Origin: Flavicella sediminum
GTDB taxonomy: Bacteria > Bacteroidota > Bacteroidia > Flavobacteriales > Flavobacteriaceae
Assembly: GCF_006381105.1 (NCBI RefSeq)
Contig: NZ_VDET01000002.1
Location: 651,546-715,545, forward strand
Reading direction: 5' to 3'
Length of the DNA: 64,000 nucleotides
How positions within the stretch are numbered: the stretch's first letter is position 1; each line of letters opens with the position of its first letter. The position numbers and the translations under genes were made by a program. This document shows positions 11,001 through 19,097 of the stretch, piece after piece. A model generated the notes under the pieces. It searched no databases. It was not told the origin of the DNA and worked only from the letters and a program-made list of their open reading frames with translations.

Positions 11001-13532
11001 AAAACTTTGAAATGGAGCTAAATCTTTAGAAACGACATCCGAAGAAAAATCACCTCCATTTTCAAAAACGCGGGTTAAAAAAGTAGCTTTTAACAATCCA
11101 GGCGCATTGCTATTGACACTCACTTTTTTCGAAATTATTCCTTTTCCTTCTACATCTATATTTCCATCAAACACAACCAATTCTTCCGTTGAAAAATCTT
11201 TAATTGGGTCTTTAAAAACATAGCTAGGAAATTTTTCGAAACCTTTATTAGAGGGCGTTAATTTCATTTTTACTTCTGTCTTCAAATTTTTAGCGGTAGC
11301 CCCATGCAGCCATTTCACTTCAATATTCCCAACAATTGGCTTTTGAGTTGTTAACAAATCATCTTTAAAATCGATGTTTATTTTCAATCGATTTGGCTTT
11401 ACAGTTTCTACCTTAAAGGCCTTGTAAAATGTAGCTCCTCCTACTGAAACTTTGGCGTTCCAATTTCCGGTAGCATCTCCATCGTCGGTTGGGATATGAA
11501 AGCGATAAAAGCCATTGAGACCTGTTGTACTTACTTTCTGATATTTCAATTTCCCATGTGGATCGGTCACTTCCATTTTAATAGGATGCCCTTGCGGGAT
11601 TGGATTGGCAGCATCATTCAAAACAAAAACAGAATGAATGGTATCGCCCGGTCTCCAAACACCACGTTCTGCATAAACATAACCTTTCAGGCCTTTTTTA
11701 ATTCGCTTTCCAGCCACGTTGAACTTGCTCAGCGACAATGAATTTCCTTCGTTTAATTTTACATAGGTTTTCTCGTTCCCTTTAGAAATAACGGCAAAAG
11801 CAGCCTGAGCATCTAAATCCAAAAGGGTAATTCCATCTTCATTGGTTGCGGAAACTCCGATAGATTGCTGCTGATAATTGTACAATTCTACTTTTGCTTC
11901 AGCTATTGGAGCGGTAGTCAAAATAGATGTCACTGCAAAAAAGTAGGTATTACTGCTCCCTTTTTTTACAATAACCCCCAAATTAGACGCAAGAATATTC
12001 GCCCCTACAGTTTTCTGATTGTAATAATAAGAAGGCGTACATGGATTATCTCTATCTCGCCAATTGTAGTCTTCGTAATAATGGTTCGAAGCAAAACCAT
12101 CCCAATAGGCGGCATCTCGATCTTTCTCATTTTGCAGGGCAATCGCATCTTTTTTCGGAATAGTATAATCCACATTTTCCGAAGTACCCTCACATGAAAA
12201 TAAGGAGTACACTTGATCAAAACTCAATTCAACCCTGTAAATAGCACCCGGCTCAGTTGCTATCAAATTACTCAAATCAACTGCATAATTTTTCCATTTC
12301 CCATCGTTTTCCAAATCATTTTTCACCAAAGGAATTGTCTTTTTTGCCACAGGTCGCCCCACAGCTTTTATATCGTATCGATTGGAGTTGCTAAGATTTC
12401 CTTCTTGTAAAAACTGTAAAATATTATCTGCGTAAATTTTTATCACTTCAACATCTACAGCTTTTAGATTGACCGCTTTGAAATTAAATTTTAAATTTTC
12501 AGAATCCGGTAAAATAAGTCCGTTAGTAATGAGTTGCACAGCAGGTTTTATTTGTTCAAAGGTTACTTTTTCAGAAAACTGCTTTTGCAATTTATAGTTA
12601 CTGCTATTTTTTATTCCTGTAAAAATATCCACTTTAACAGCTCCCGAAATTCTATTTTTAGGGTAAACTTTCAACACATTTCCCTCCACAACATATTTTA
12701 GGCTTTTGGCATTTTGAATGGCCACCAGTCCTTTTAAATTTTGTTGTTTTTTTAAAGGATCTGAAAAATTAATTCGCAAATGTTGTTCCGGCGATTGTCG
12801 CACATACACATTCATTACCGAAAAATTATTCTTTCCTGGTATTGTAACAAACGATTCCCCTACATTTTCTTTTAAACCTAAAACGCTACCATCCCATTTT
12901 ACCAGCACTTTTGAATCATTTTTTTGTCTTGAAATACTATCAATGACAAAATCGAAATACACGCTCGATGTCTTTTCATCACCGTGCCATTTTATGGGTA
13001 ATTGTTTTCCATCCTGACTTGCCACCAATAACTGTTTCGCTTCTTTCAGACTTATTACATCGGCAGATTTCACAACTCCATCTAAATATTGTAATTCCGT
13101 AGTATAAGACTGTAAATCTTTAGTGTTTACCGTAAAATTTGGCGCAATTGTTTTAAATGAAAAATGAAATTCTTGCTTTTCTTTTGGCACTTCAGTAAAT
13201 ACTTTACCCAATTGCAATGCAATACTGTATTCGGTATCGGACTTTAAATAATCTTCAGGAATAAAAACCAATTTTTTCAAGCTTTCCAAAACCAATTTTC
13301 CGGTAACTTTTGGCTTAATTTCAACGATATCTGCTGGAATTTCTGATCCAACTTCAAAACCAACAATATCTTGAGTTACTATAATTTCAATGGGATTACT
13401 TTTAGAAACAAGCCCAGAAGTAGTTGAAAAAATATATTCTTTGAACTGATAAATTACATCTTTTTCTGGCGCTTTTTTTTCACAAGCAACAAGCATTACT
13501 AGCAAAAGTACTAGATAGGCAATCTTTTTCAT
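8001..13532 (-). CDS. Alpha-2-macroglobulin family lipoprotein with thioester motif
   Basis: A bacterial alpha-2-macroglobulin of 1843 residues, a periplasmic protease trap anchored as a lipoprotein (lipobox LVAC, Cys17). The MG beta-sandwich domains fill most of the length. The bait/A2M core is followed by the thioester motif C1399-V-E-Q1402 in PHGCVEQTTSS, and then by the alpha-helical thioester domain. An intact CxEQ places it with the thioester-bearing type (YfhM-like), which covalently traps attacking proteases. It is the first gene of the operon with the Rid protein, a small unknown protein and pbpC, the classic A2M-PBP1C partner. The start ATG at 13532 precedes a good signal peptide. 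Confidence 0.95.
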   Translation of the reverse strand: MKKIAYLVLLLVMLVACEKKAPEKDVIYQFKEYIFSTTSGLVSKSNPIEIIVTQDIVGFEVGSEIPADIVEIKPKVTGKLVLESLKKLVFIPEDYLKSDTEYSIALQLGKVFTEVPKEKQEFHFSFKTIAPNFTVNTKDLQSYTTELQYLDGVVKSADVISLKEAKQLLVASQDGKQLPIKWHGDEKTSSVYFDFVIDSISRQKNDSKVLVKWDGSVLGLKENVGESFVTIPGKNNFSVMNVYVRQSPEQHLRINFSDPLKKQQNLKGLVAIQNAKSLKYVVEGNVLKVYPKNRISGAVKVDIFTGIKNSSNYKLQKQFSEKVTFEQIKPAVQLITNGLILPDSENLKFNFKAVNLKAVDVEVIKIYADNILQFLQEGNLSNSNRYDIKAVGRPVAKKTIPLVKNDLENDGKWKNYAVDLSNLIATEPGAIYRVELSFDQVYSLFSCEGTSENVDYTIPKKDAIALQNEKDRDAAYWDGFASNHYYEDYNWRDRDNPCTPSYYYNQKTVGANILASNLGVIVKKGSSNTYFFAVTSILTTAPIAEAKVELYNYQQQSIGVSATNEDGITLLDLDAQAAFAVISKGNEKTYVKLNEGNSLSLSKFNVAGKRIKKGLKGYVYAERGVWRPGDTIHSVFVLNDAANPIPQGHPIKMEVTDPHGKLKYQKVSTTGLNGFYRFHIPTDDGDATGNWNAKVSVGGATFYKAFKVETVKPNRLKINIDFKDDLLTTQKPIVGNIEVKWLHGATAKNLKTEVKMKLTPSNKGFEKFPSYVFKDPIKDFSTEELVVFDGNIDVEGKGIISKKVSVNSNAPGLLKATFLTRVFENGGDFSSDVVSKDLAPFQSFVGLKSPVSKRYGNSYVTGETIDFGIATVDNQGNPIARKNLEVELYKIRWSWWWNAASDNLASYVSKKHSTLYKSFKVTTNKQGTGVLNIKIPEGRSGRYLIRVKDPISGHATGRTAYFFRDWWSNSSEKNSESATMLVFSSDKEKYNVGEEATLTFPSGTEGNALISVENSSEVLETYWVKTKKGQTTASIPITAVMTPNVYINISLLQPHASVANDLPLRLYGVIPILVENEKTRLDPQIFMPDELEPESTFVVKVSEKSGKKMTYTLAVVEEGLLDLTRFRTPDLWNAFYTREALGVRTWDVFDEVIGAFGGTVNQVFSIGGDDEGQKKKSTKANRFKPVVTVLGPFELGAGKNATHKIKMPNYVGSVRTMLVAGDAANEAYGKAEKATPVRKPLMVLASLPRKLSPGEKVTLPVTVFAMKENVKDVQVSLKLSRGIKNKSLSVQSIHFDQPDEKMVYFDLDVQDLIGINTVEVIVQGNGERATQKVELDVVNPNPVSSKFIDIELQANQTIERDFTVFGDRGTNYAEIEVSTLPPMNFTKRLSYLIRYPHGCVEQTTSSVFPQLFLPTIFDLEYEKKTEIKENIEKGIKRLGKFQKASGGLSYWIGGASANDWGTSYAGHFMIEAQKKGFVLPLTFMSNWLRYQKETARAWRPSFSYRYSDVAQAYRLYTLALAGSPDLAAMNRLREFTNISNTAKWRLAAAYALAGQKEAAVQLAGKANYDFSRKYRDYYTYGSSDRNRAMAMETLLLLKDSESRTLAKTIAKRLSSDSWMSTQTTAYCLLSMAKMVELNGGKEIAIKYQINKSQSSIKTENTIAQRTLKISETSTNKFTITNNKDNVVYVRLINSGILPVGNEIAVQRNFKLYVKYVDDEAKPITFAKLKQGTDFMALVTLSNPNTEKVADIALTQIFPSGWEIVNTRFTDFGEATENKADYTDIRDDRVNFYFSLEKNETRTFKVLLNASYLGKYYLPGVQAEAMYDNDYFSRSQGRWIEVVK

Positions 13533-13685
13533 TTTCTTTTTTTTGGAGCCTAAATATACTTAAAATAAAAATTGGCACTTCGCTAAAAGTGGAAGATTTA
13601 AAAGTTTCTTTACTTATAGAAAATACGGAAATTCAAATTCTTTTATTTGGCACAAAAACAAAGTTCCATTTTCAAGACGATTTAC

Positions 13686-13693
13686 TATCTTTG
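13686..13693 (+). promoter_or_regulatory. Bacteroidota -7 promoter element of tatA
   Basis: TATCTTTG matches the flavobacterial/Bacteroides -7 consensus TAnnTTTG exactly. It lies 18 bases before the ATG at 13712, so transcription would begin inside the longer open frame and the TatA start must be the internal ATG. No well-spaced -33 TTG element was found. Confidence 0.6.
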
Positions 13694-13711
13694 TGTAAAA
13701 TTTTTATACCT

Positions 13712-13984
13712 ATGGTCTTATTTATTGGTGCCCCTGAAGTGATGATTGTACTACTTATTGTAGTGATGTTGTTTGGAGCCGACAAAATTCCGGAAATAGC
13801 AAGAGGGCTAGGAAAAGGAATGCGTCAAATAAAAGATGCTACCAATGATATAAAACGAGAAATTAATACTAGTGCTGTAAAACACGATATTGATTTAGAT
13901 GTCACCAAAGACATCAAAAAAGAAATTGATTCGGTAAAAGAAAATTTGGATGATGTAACGGGACCTATTAAAAGAAATTTTTAA
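13712..13984 (+). CDS. tatA: Sec-independent translocase subunit TatA/TatE
   Basis: Pore-forming subunit of the twin-arginine translocase, which exports folded proteins. The 90-residue product has a short N-terminal membrane helix (APEVMIVLLIVVMLF), the conserved hinge FGADKIPEIARGLGKGMRQ, and an amphipathic, highly charged tail. The frame is open further upstream to a GTG at 13589. The extra 41 residues are not TatA-like, and a TAnnTTTG promoter element sits inside that extension, so the ATG at 13712 is chosen. The gene is divergent from the A2M operon. A twin-arginine substrate is present in this window, the Gfo/Idh/MocA oxidoreductase at 55876-57201. Confidence 0.93.
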   Translation: MVLFIGAPEVMIVLLIVVMLFGADKIPEIARGLGKGMRQIKDATNDIKREINTSAVKHDIDLDVTKDIKKEIDSVKENLDDVTGPIKRNF

Positions 13985-13995
13985 TAGCACTCATT

Positions 13996-14637
13996 TTACT
14001 TGACTCTAGTCAAAGTTAACCCATCACGAATTGGTAATAAAACCGTTTCTACTCTAGGATCTTCGTTGATGTATTTATTATAGGCTAACAAGGCTTTGGT
14101 ATCCACATCCTTCGGATTGAGTTCTTCTACAACCTTTCCACTCCACAAAACATTATCTGAAAGAATCACCCCTCCTGAATTCATTTTACCAATAATCAAA
14201 TCGAAATAATTGCTATAATTTGCTTTATCAGCATCAATAAAAACCAAGTCAAATTTTTCATCAATAGCAGGAATAATCTCTAAAGCATTCCCAACATATT
14301 GCACAATTTGAGGACCATATTCGGATTTATCAAAATATTTTCGCTGTAAATCGTACAGTTCTTCATTGCGATCAATGGTATGTAGTTTTCCATGAGAACT
14401 CATGCCTTCAGCCATACAAAGCGCAGAATATCCAGTATACGTTCCTACTTCTAAAATATTTTTAGGTTGAATTAATTTAGACACCATGGACAAAACACGA
14501 CCTTGAAACCCACCACTAAGCATACGTGGGTTTAAAACCGTTTGCCAAGTTTCCCTATTTAACTCTTTTAATAATTTAGGTTCTTGTTGAGAATGTGCCA
14601 CCACATACTCATCCAATTTTTCTGGTAGAAAATCCAT
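13996..14637 (-). CDS. SAM-dependent O-methyltransferase (catechol type)
   Basis: A 213-residue class I methyltransferase of the metal-dependent catechol/caffeoyl-CoA O-methyltransferase family. The SAM-binding motif ILEVGTYTGYSALCMAEG is near residues 60-77. The metal/substrate region FIDADKANYSNYFD near 133-146 and GGVILSDNVLWSGKV near 155-169 are characteristic. The substrate is unknown. It converges with tatA (11 bases between stops) and lies 43 bases downstream of the small anti-sigma candidate, so it may be read from the sigma-factor promoter. Confidence 0.9.
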   Translation of the reverse strand: MDFLPEKLDEYVVAHSQQEPKLLKELNRETWQTVLNPRMLSGGFQGRVLSMVSKLIQPKNILEVGTYTGYSALCMAEGMSSHGKLHTIDRNEELYDLQRKYFDKSEYGPQIVQYVGNALEIIPAIDEKFDLVFIDADKANYSNYFDLIIGKMNSGGVILSDNVLWSGKVVEELNPKDVDTKALLAYNKYINEDPRVETVLLPIRDGLTLTRVK

Positions 14638-14680
14638 AATTGTTTGGGTATTTTGTAACGAATAAAAAGTACTAAAAAAC

Positions 14681-14935
14681 TTATTCTTTAAAGTTTTCCA
14701 TATTTTTTCGCATCAATGCTTTTTCTTCTTCAGTCATAGAACAAATAGTAGTTCCACCTTTGTTCAAGTTTAACAATCGAGAAAGTATTGTATTTTGTTT
14801 TGTATATAAGGCACAAATTTTACATCCTAAAAAATGAAACCTTAATTTGATGATTTCTACTATTGTTGCTTTTCCATATTGTGATTTATCACAAATTGTG
14901 GTAGCTTCATCGCAGGTTAATTTAAATTTTGACAT
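14681..14935 (-). CDS. Small putative zinc-binding anti-sigma factor
   Basis: An 84-residue protein starting 8 bases after the ECF sigma gene. It contains H34-x3-C38-x2-C41 (HFLGCKIC), the signature of the zinc-associated anti-sigma (ZAS) domain, and an upstream Cys pair (C8, C15). Unlike typical ECF anti-sigmas it has no membrane segment, so it would act as a soluble, possibly redox- or zinc-responsive inhibitor of the neighbouring sigma. Assignment rests on the motif, size and position; no family was recognised with certainty. Confidence 0.65.
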   Translation of the reverse strand: MSKFKLTCDEATTICDKSQYGKATIVEIIKLRFHFLGCKICALYTKQNTILSRLLNLNKGGTTICSMTEEEKALMRKNMENFKE

Positions 14936-14943
14936 ATTCCCTT

Positions 14944-15513
14944 TTATTTAACAAACCAATTATCTTCCATACATTTTCTAAGCTGTGTTCTTGCTCTATG
15001 GATGATAACCCACAAATTAGACGACGTGATATCGAGCTCCTTACAGATTTCTTCCGTATCAAAATCTTGCATTGTTTTCATTTTAAATACCAAGGCATAT
15101 TTTTCTGGAAGTTTTTCTATACAAGCAGCCAAAGTAGCTCCTAATTCTTCAGTTTCTATAGCTTTATCAGCATCGCTGCCCCAAGTTTGCGGCACACGCT
15201 CCTCTATCCAATCCCCTTCATTTTCTCCGTCATTATAAAAATTCATTCGAACTTCAGCTTTTCCTTTATTCGAATTGATTTTTCGATAATAATCAATAAT
15301 TTTCCTTTTCAGAATTGCAATTAGCCATGTTCGCTCACTTGCCTTTCCTTCAAAATTCTTCATTGCTTTTAAACCTGCAAAAAATGTTTCCTGTACCAAG
15401 TCTTTAGAAACCTCAGATTTACTAACTCTTGAAATTGTGTAATTATACAGGTAATCCGCATGTAAATCAATCCATTTATCTGGATTTAATGTATGTTTTG
15501 TATCAGTAGTCAT
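14944..15513 (-). CDS. ECF-type RNA polymerase sigma factor
   Basis: A 189-residue extracytoplasmic-function sigma factor. Region 2 spans about residues 18-80 (YLYNYTISRVSKSEVSKDLV, then ERTWLIAILKRKIIDYYRK), and region 4 spans about 128-182, with a helix-turn-helix around DTEEICKELDITSSNLWVIIHRAR. The linker is acidic. The small HxxxCxxC protein follows directly and is the likely cognate anti-sigma. Which promoters it drives cannot be read here. It is divergent from the PVC-type cytochrome lipoprotein across a 363-base gap. Confidence 0.93.
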   Translation of the reverse strand: MTTDTKHTLNPDKWIDLHADYLYNYTISRVSKSEVSKDLVQETFFAGLKAMKNFEGKASERTWLIAILKRKIIDYYRKINSNKGKAEVRMNFYNDGENEGDWIEERVPQTWGSDADKAIETEELGATLAACIEKLPEKYALVFKMKTMQDFDTEEICKELDITSSNLWVIIHRARTQLRKCMEDNWFVK

Positions 15514-15876
15514 TGATTTTTTCCTATTACATCTATTTTTTACAGAGGATAAATATAGGCAATCTTGATTTCTTTTAGGCTGATTATTTATTTTTACTCA
15601 AGGAAAGAGCTCTCTACTCAATCAAATTATAATTTCAATCGCCTCAAAAAAACTGTGCTATTTAGCGTAGCCTAAATGCTTTAAAAAACAAGCCCCCGTC
15701 AATACGAACAAAAAGCAACCTTAACAACTTGAATAATAGCAAAATAAAACACATTCAAACCTTAAATCAAACATAAAACATTGTATAACTTTCTTCAATG
15801 ATATAATTCACACAATTATATTTATAATTAAATGTACTTTAGACCACTATAAAAATTAAACCAAAAATCACTTACG
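15514..15876. other. Divergent intergenic region, sigma factor / cytochrome lipoprotein
   Basis: A 363-base AT-rich gap without a convincing small gene or RNA. The only promoter-like match is CAAACATA at 15768-15775, which reads TATGTTTG on the minus strand and fits TAnnTTTG. It lies 255 bases upstream of the sigma gene, so its use would imply a long leader. No clear element was seen for the plus-strand gene. Confidence 0.4.
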
Positions 15877-18096
15877 ATGAAAATAAATTCCACTCGTTTT
15901 TCAATGGCAACGATGTCATTTCTTACGACGCTACTTCTGCTAAGTAGTTGCAATGGTAAAAAAGAGTACAAAGACATTATTTACACCAAACCGGCTATCG
16001 TAAAAGATCCGCCGATAAGCTTTTTATCTCCGGAAGAAAGCATGAAAACCATGCATCTTCCAGAAGGTTACCACGTAGAACTTGTGGCAAGTGAACCAAT
16101 GATTAACGAACCTGTTGCCATGGCATGGGATCCTAATGGAAAAATATATGTTGCTGAAATGTTAACGTATATGCAAGATGTAGATGGAACTAATGAAAAC
16201 AAACCATGGAGTAGAATTTCTGTCTTAGAAGACCTTGATGGAGATGGAAAAATGGACAAAAGCACTGTTTTTATCGACAGCCTGATCCTTCCTCGTATTA
16301 TTTTACCTTTAGATGACCGAGTGATTGTAGGTGAAACTTACAACAGAGATATGTGGAGCTATAGAGATACCGATGGCGATCAAAAAGCAGATGAGAAAAT
16401 ATTGCTTTTACACGAACCTAAACGTGACAATGCCAATTTGGAACATCAATCGGCAAGCATGCTTTGGAGCATTGATAATTACATGTATTTATCGAGAGGC
16501 TCTATAAGATATCGTTTTACCAAAGGTAAAATAGAAACAGACACCTTAGCAGATGCACCACATGGTCAATGGGGATTAACCGAAGACGAAATAGGACAAT
16601 TGTACTACTCAAGTGCTGGTGGAGAAACTGCTGCTCTTGGTTACCAACAACATCCTTACTATGGAACCCTTGAAATGCCAGGGAAATGGGAAAAAGATTT
16701 CGAAAAAGTATGGCCAATTATTGGAACACCTGATGTACAAGGAGGTTTAAAACGTTTGCGTGAAGACGGAACCTTAAATCACTTTACAGCAAGTTGTGGT
16801 CAATCAATATTTTTAGGTGACAAACTACCTGCCTATGGAGATTTATTTATTCCAGAACCTGTAGGTCGTTTAATTAGACGTGCAAAAGTATCTAGAGTAA
16901 ATGGTAAAACTGTTTTAAAAAGTGCCTATCCTGAAACAGAATTCTTAGCCGCAACTGATGCCAATTTCAGACCTGTAGATACAAAAACTGGACCTGATGG
17001 ATGTTTGTATATCGTAGATATGTACCGAGGAATTATTCAAGAAGGGAACTGGACAAGAAAAGGAAGTTTTTTACGCCCTGTTATTGAACGTAAAGGTTTG
17101 GATAAAAACATTCAGAAAGGTAGAATTTACAGAATTGTACACGATGAAATGACGCCAAGTAAAACCACTCCGCTTCTTAAAAAATCTTCTCAGGAATTGT
17201 TAGCTTTCTTAGGACATCCAAATTCTTGGTATAGAATGAACGCTCAAAAATTAATAATTTTAAAAGGAGATAAATCAGTACTATCTAATTTGAAGGACAC
17301 GGCTAAAAGTGATAAAAATGCCTTGGCGCGTTTGCATGCACTTTGGACTTTAGAAGGAATGGATGCCATTGATCCTTCTTTTATAATTGAAAAATTAAAA
17401 GACGAAGATACTCGTGTTAAAAATGCTGCTATCCGACTTAGTGAACGCTATTTAAAACAAGGTAATGAAGAAATTCTTACAGCTTTAGCAACTTTACAAA
17501 AAGAGGAAGATAAAGATGTACTTGTGCAACTTTTGTTATCATTAAGAGACAGTAAAAGCGATGAAGCTAAAAAAATCATCAGACAAATTATGTACAGAGA
17601 ACCTACCAATGAAGTAATTACGAAAGTAGGTAAAATTGGTTTGATTGAAGTTCCGCCAATTGTAGAGCAACTTAAAAAGAAATACATTCTTGAAAGCTCG
17701 AGGACTAAAAACGACATCGTAAAAGGATACGAAAATTTCAAAACCATTTGTGCTGCTTGTCATGGTATAAACGGTAAAGGAATTGAAGGAATGGCTCCTA
17801 GCTTAGTAGGCTCTGAAAGAGTGAAAGGCAATTGGGAAATTACGGCGAAAATTGTCATGAACGGATTAACGGGTCCTATTGAAGGAAAAGAATATGCCGG
17901 AGTGATGGCAGGTATGAAACACCAAGACAATGAATGGCTTGCAAGTGTATTGACTTATATTCGTATGGAATTAAATGATGCTTCACCCGTAACAGGTTGG
18001 AGATTAAATAAAATTAGAAAGGAAGCCAATGAAAGAGATACTTATTGGACAATTGACGAGTTGTACAAAAAGAAAAAAAAGGCTTCAAAAAAATAG
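15877..18096 (+). CDS. PVC-type membrane-bound dehydrogenase/cytochrome c lipoprotein
   Basis: A 739-residue lipoprotein (lipobox LSSC, Cys25) made of three parts. Residues about 55-440 form a beta-propeller with the entry motif GYHVELVASEPMINEPVAMAWD, typical of the putative membrane-bound dehydrogenase domain common in Planctomycetes and marine Bacteroidota. Residues about 450-600 are HEAT-like helical repeats. The C-terminal domain is a c-type cytochrome with heme site C625-A-A-C628-H629 and a later methionine-rich stretch. The likely role is periplasmic oxidation of a sugar or alcohol with electrons passed to heme; the substrate is unknown. A strong terminator follows, so it forms its own transcription unit. 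Confidence 0.85.
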   Translation: MKINSTRFSMATMSFLTTLLLLSSCNGKKEYKDIIYTKPAIVKDPPISFLSPEESMKTMHLPEGYHVELVASEPMINEPVAMAWDPNGKIYVAEMLTYMQDVDGTNENKPWSRISVLEDLDGDGKMDKSTVFIDSLILPRIILPLDDRVIVGETYNRDMWSYRDTDGDQKADEKILLLHEPKRDNANLEHQSASMLWSIDNYMYLSRGSIRYRFTKGKIETDTLADAPHGQWGLTEDEIGQLYYSSAGGETAALGYQQHPYYGTLEMPGKWEKDFEKVWPIIGTPDVQGGLKRLREDGTLNHFTASCGQSIFLGDKLPAYGDLFIPEPVGRLIRRAKVSRVNGKTVLKSAYPETEFLAATDANFRPVDTKTGPDGCLYIVDMYRGIIQEGNWTRKGSFLRPVIERKGLDKNIQKGRIYRIVHDEMTPSKTTPLLKKSSQELLAFLGHPNSWYRMNAQKLIILKGDKSVLSNLKDTAKSDKNALARLHALWTLEGMDAIDPSFIIEKLKDEDTRVKNAAIRLSERYLKQGNEEILTALATLQKEEDKDVLVQLLLSLRDSKSDEAKKIIRQIMYREPTNEVITKVGKIGLIEVPPIVEQLKKKYILESSRTKNDIVKGYENFKTICAACHGINGKGIEGMAPSLVGSERVKGNWEITAKIVMNGLTGPIEGKEYAGVMAGMKHQDNEWLASVLTYIRMELNDASPVTGWRLNKIRKEANERDTYWTIDELYKKKKKASKK

Positions 18097-18122
18097 CACC
18101 TAATTTTTAACACCAATATAGT

Positions 18123-18155
18123 ATAGCGGGAATTTCATTTTGGAATTCCCGCTAT
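18123..18155 (+). terminator. Rho-independent terminator after the cytochrome lipoprotein
   Basis: ATAGCGGGAATT at 18123-18134 pairs perfectly with AATTCCCGCTAT at 18144-18155 over a 9-base loop, followed by TTTATTTT. It lies 26 bases after the stop of the cytochrome gene and upstream of panB. Confidence 0.85.
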
Positions 18156-18250
18156 TTTATTTTCCACAAAATTCACTTCTATAGAACCTCCTTCCAAAAC
18201 TTCACAAATCTTTACGTATTTTTACCGTCTGATTTTTAAACATCGAAAAA

Positions 18251-19069
18251 ATGTCTTTAGCAAAAAAACAATACAAAAGAGTGACCACTAATTCATTGAT
18301 TGAAATGAAGCACAATGGTGAAAAAATTTCAATGCTTACCGCATATGACTACACCATGGCTAAAATAGTTGACTCTGCGGGCATCGATGTCATTTTAGTT
18401 GGAGACTCCGCTTCAAATGTGATGGCAGGGCATGAAACTACTTTGCCGATTACACTAGACCAAATGATCTATCATGCAAGTTCTGTTGTTAGAGCTTCCC
18501 TTAGAAGTCTTGTAGTAGTTGATTTACCTTTCGGAAGCTATCAATCTGATCCAAAAGAAGCTTTGCGATCGGCCATTAGAATCATGAAAGAATCTGGAGG
18601 CCATGCTATTAAAGTAGAAGGTGGTAAAGAAATAAAAGAATCGATCAAAAGAATACTTGGAGCAGGTATTCCTGTAATGGGACATTTAGGTTTAACACCT
18701 CAATCTATTTATAAATTTGGTACTTATAGCGTTAGAGCAAAAGAAGAAGCGGAAGCAGAAAAATTAATTGAGGACGCCATGCTTTTAGAACGACTTGGAT
18801 GTTTCTCTATTGTTTTAGAAAAAGTTCCTGCAGCCTTAGCAAAACAAGTTGCTGAAAGCATCAACATTCCTGTAATTGGTATTGGAGCTGGAAATGGTGT
18901 GGATGGTCAAGTGTTGGTTACCCATGACATGGTAGGAATGACTCACGAATTTCATCCTAGATTTTTACGTCGTTATTTAAATTTATTTGACGACATGTCC
19001 AATGCCTTCAAACAATACAGCAAAGATGTAAAGTCGAAAGATTTTCCTAGTGACAAAGAACAGTATTAG
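18251..19069 (+). CDS. panB: 3-methyl-2-oxobutanoate hydroxymethyltransferase
   Basis: First enzyme of pantothenate (coenzyme A precursor) synthesis: it adds a hydroxymethyl group from methylenetetrahydrofolate to 2-oxoisovalerate. The 272 residues match PanB length. Family motifs are visible: [19 protein letters not shown] near 29-47, the metal-binding [16 protein letters not shown] near 51-66, VVDLPFGSY near 90-98, and [14 protein letters not shown] near 213-226, with the catalytic Glu in [10 protein letters not shown] near 174-183. The other pan genes are not adjacent. The downstream dehydrogenase starts 28 bases later on the same strand and may be cotranscribed without any pathway link. 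Confidence 0.97.
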   Translation: MSLAKKQYKRVTTNSLIEMKHNGEKISMLTAYDYTMAKIVDSAGIDVILVGDSASNVMAGHETTLPITLDQMIYHASSVVRASLRSLVVVDLPFGSYQSDPKEALRSAIRIMKESGGHAIKVEGGKEIKESIKRILGAGIPVMGHLGLTPQSIYKFGTYSVRAKEEAEAEKLIEDAMLLERLGCFSIVLEKVPAALAKQVAESINIPVIGIGAGNGVDGQVLVTHDMVGMTHEFHPRFLRRYLNLFDDMSNAFKQYSKDVKSKDFPSDKEQY

Positions 19070-19097
19070 AAATTCAGATTTCAAAATTCAGTAACAC

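Noticed and set aside
13589-13711. N-terminal extension of TatA from a GTG start
   Set aside because: The extra 41 residues do not look like TatA, would put the membrane helix far from the N-terminus, and contain an exact TAnnTTTG promoter element.
16068-16265. Antisense open frames of 60-130 codons inside large genes (here and at many other places)
   Set aside because: They lie wholly opposite well-supported coding sequence, lack promoter elements and show no domain motifs, so they are frame shadows.
15877-18096. PVC-type cytochrome as a member of the polysaccharide locus
   Set aside because: It has its own terminator and is separated from the HTCS by panB, the dehydrogenase fusion and the GNAT gene.
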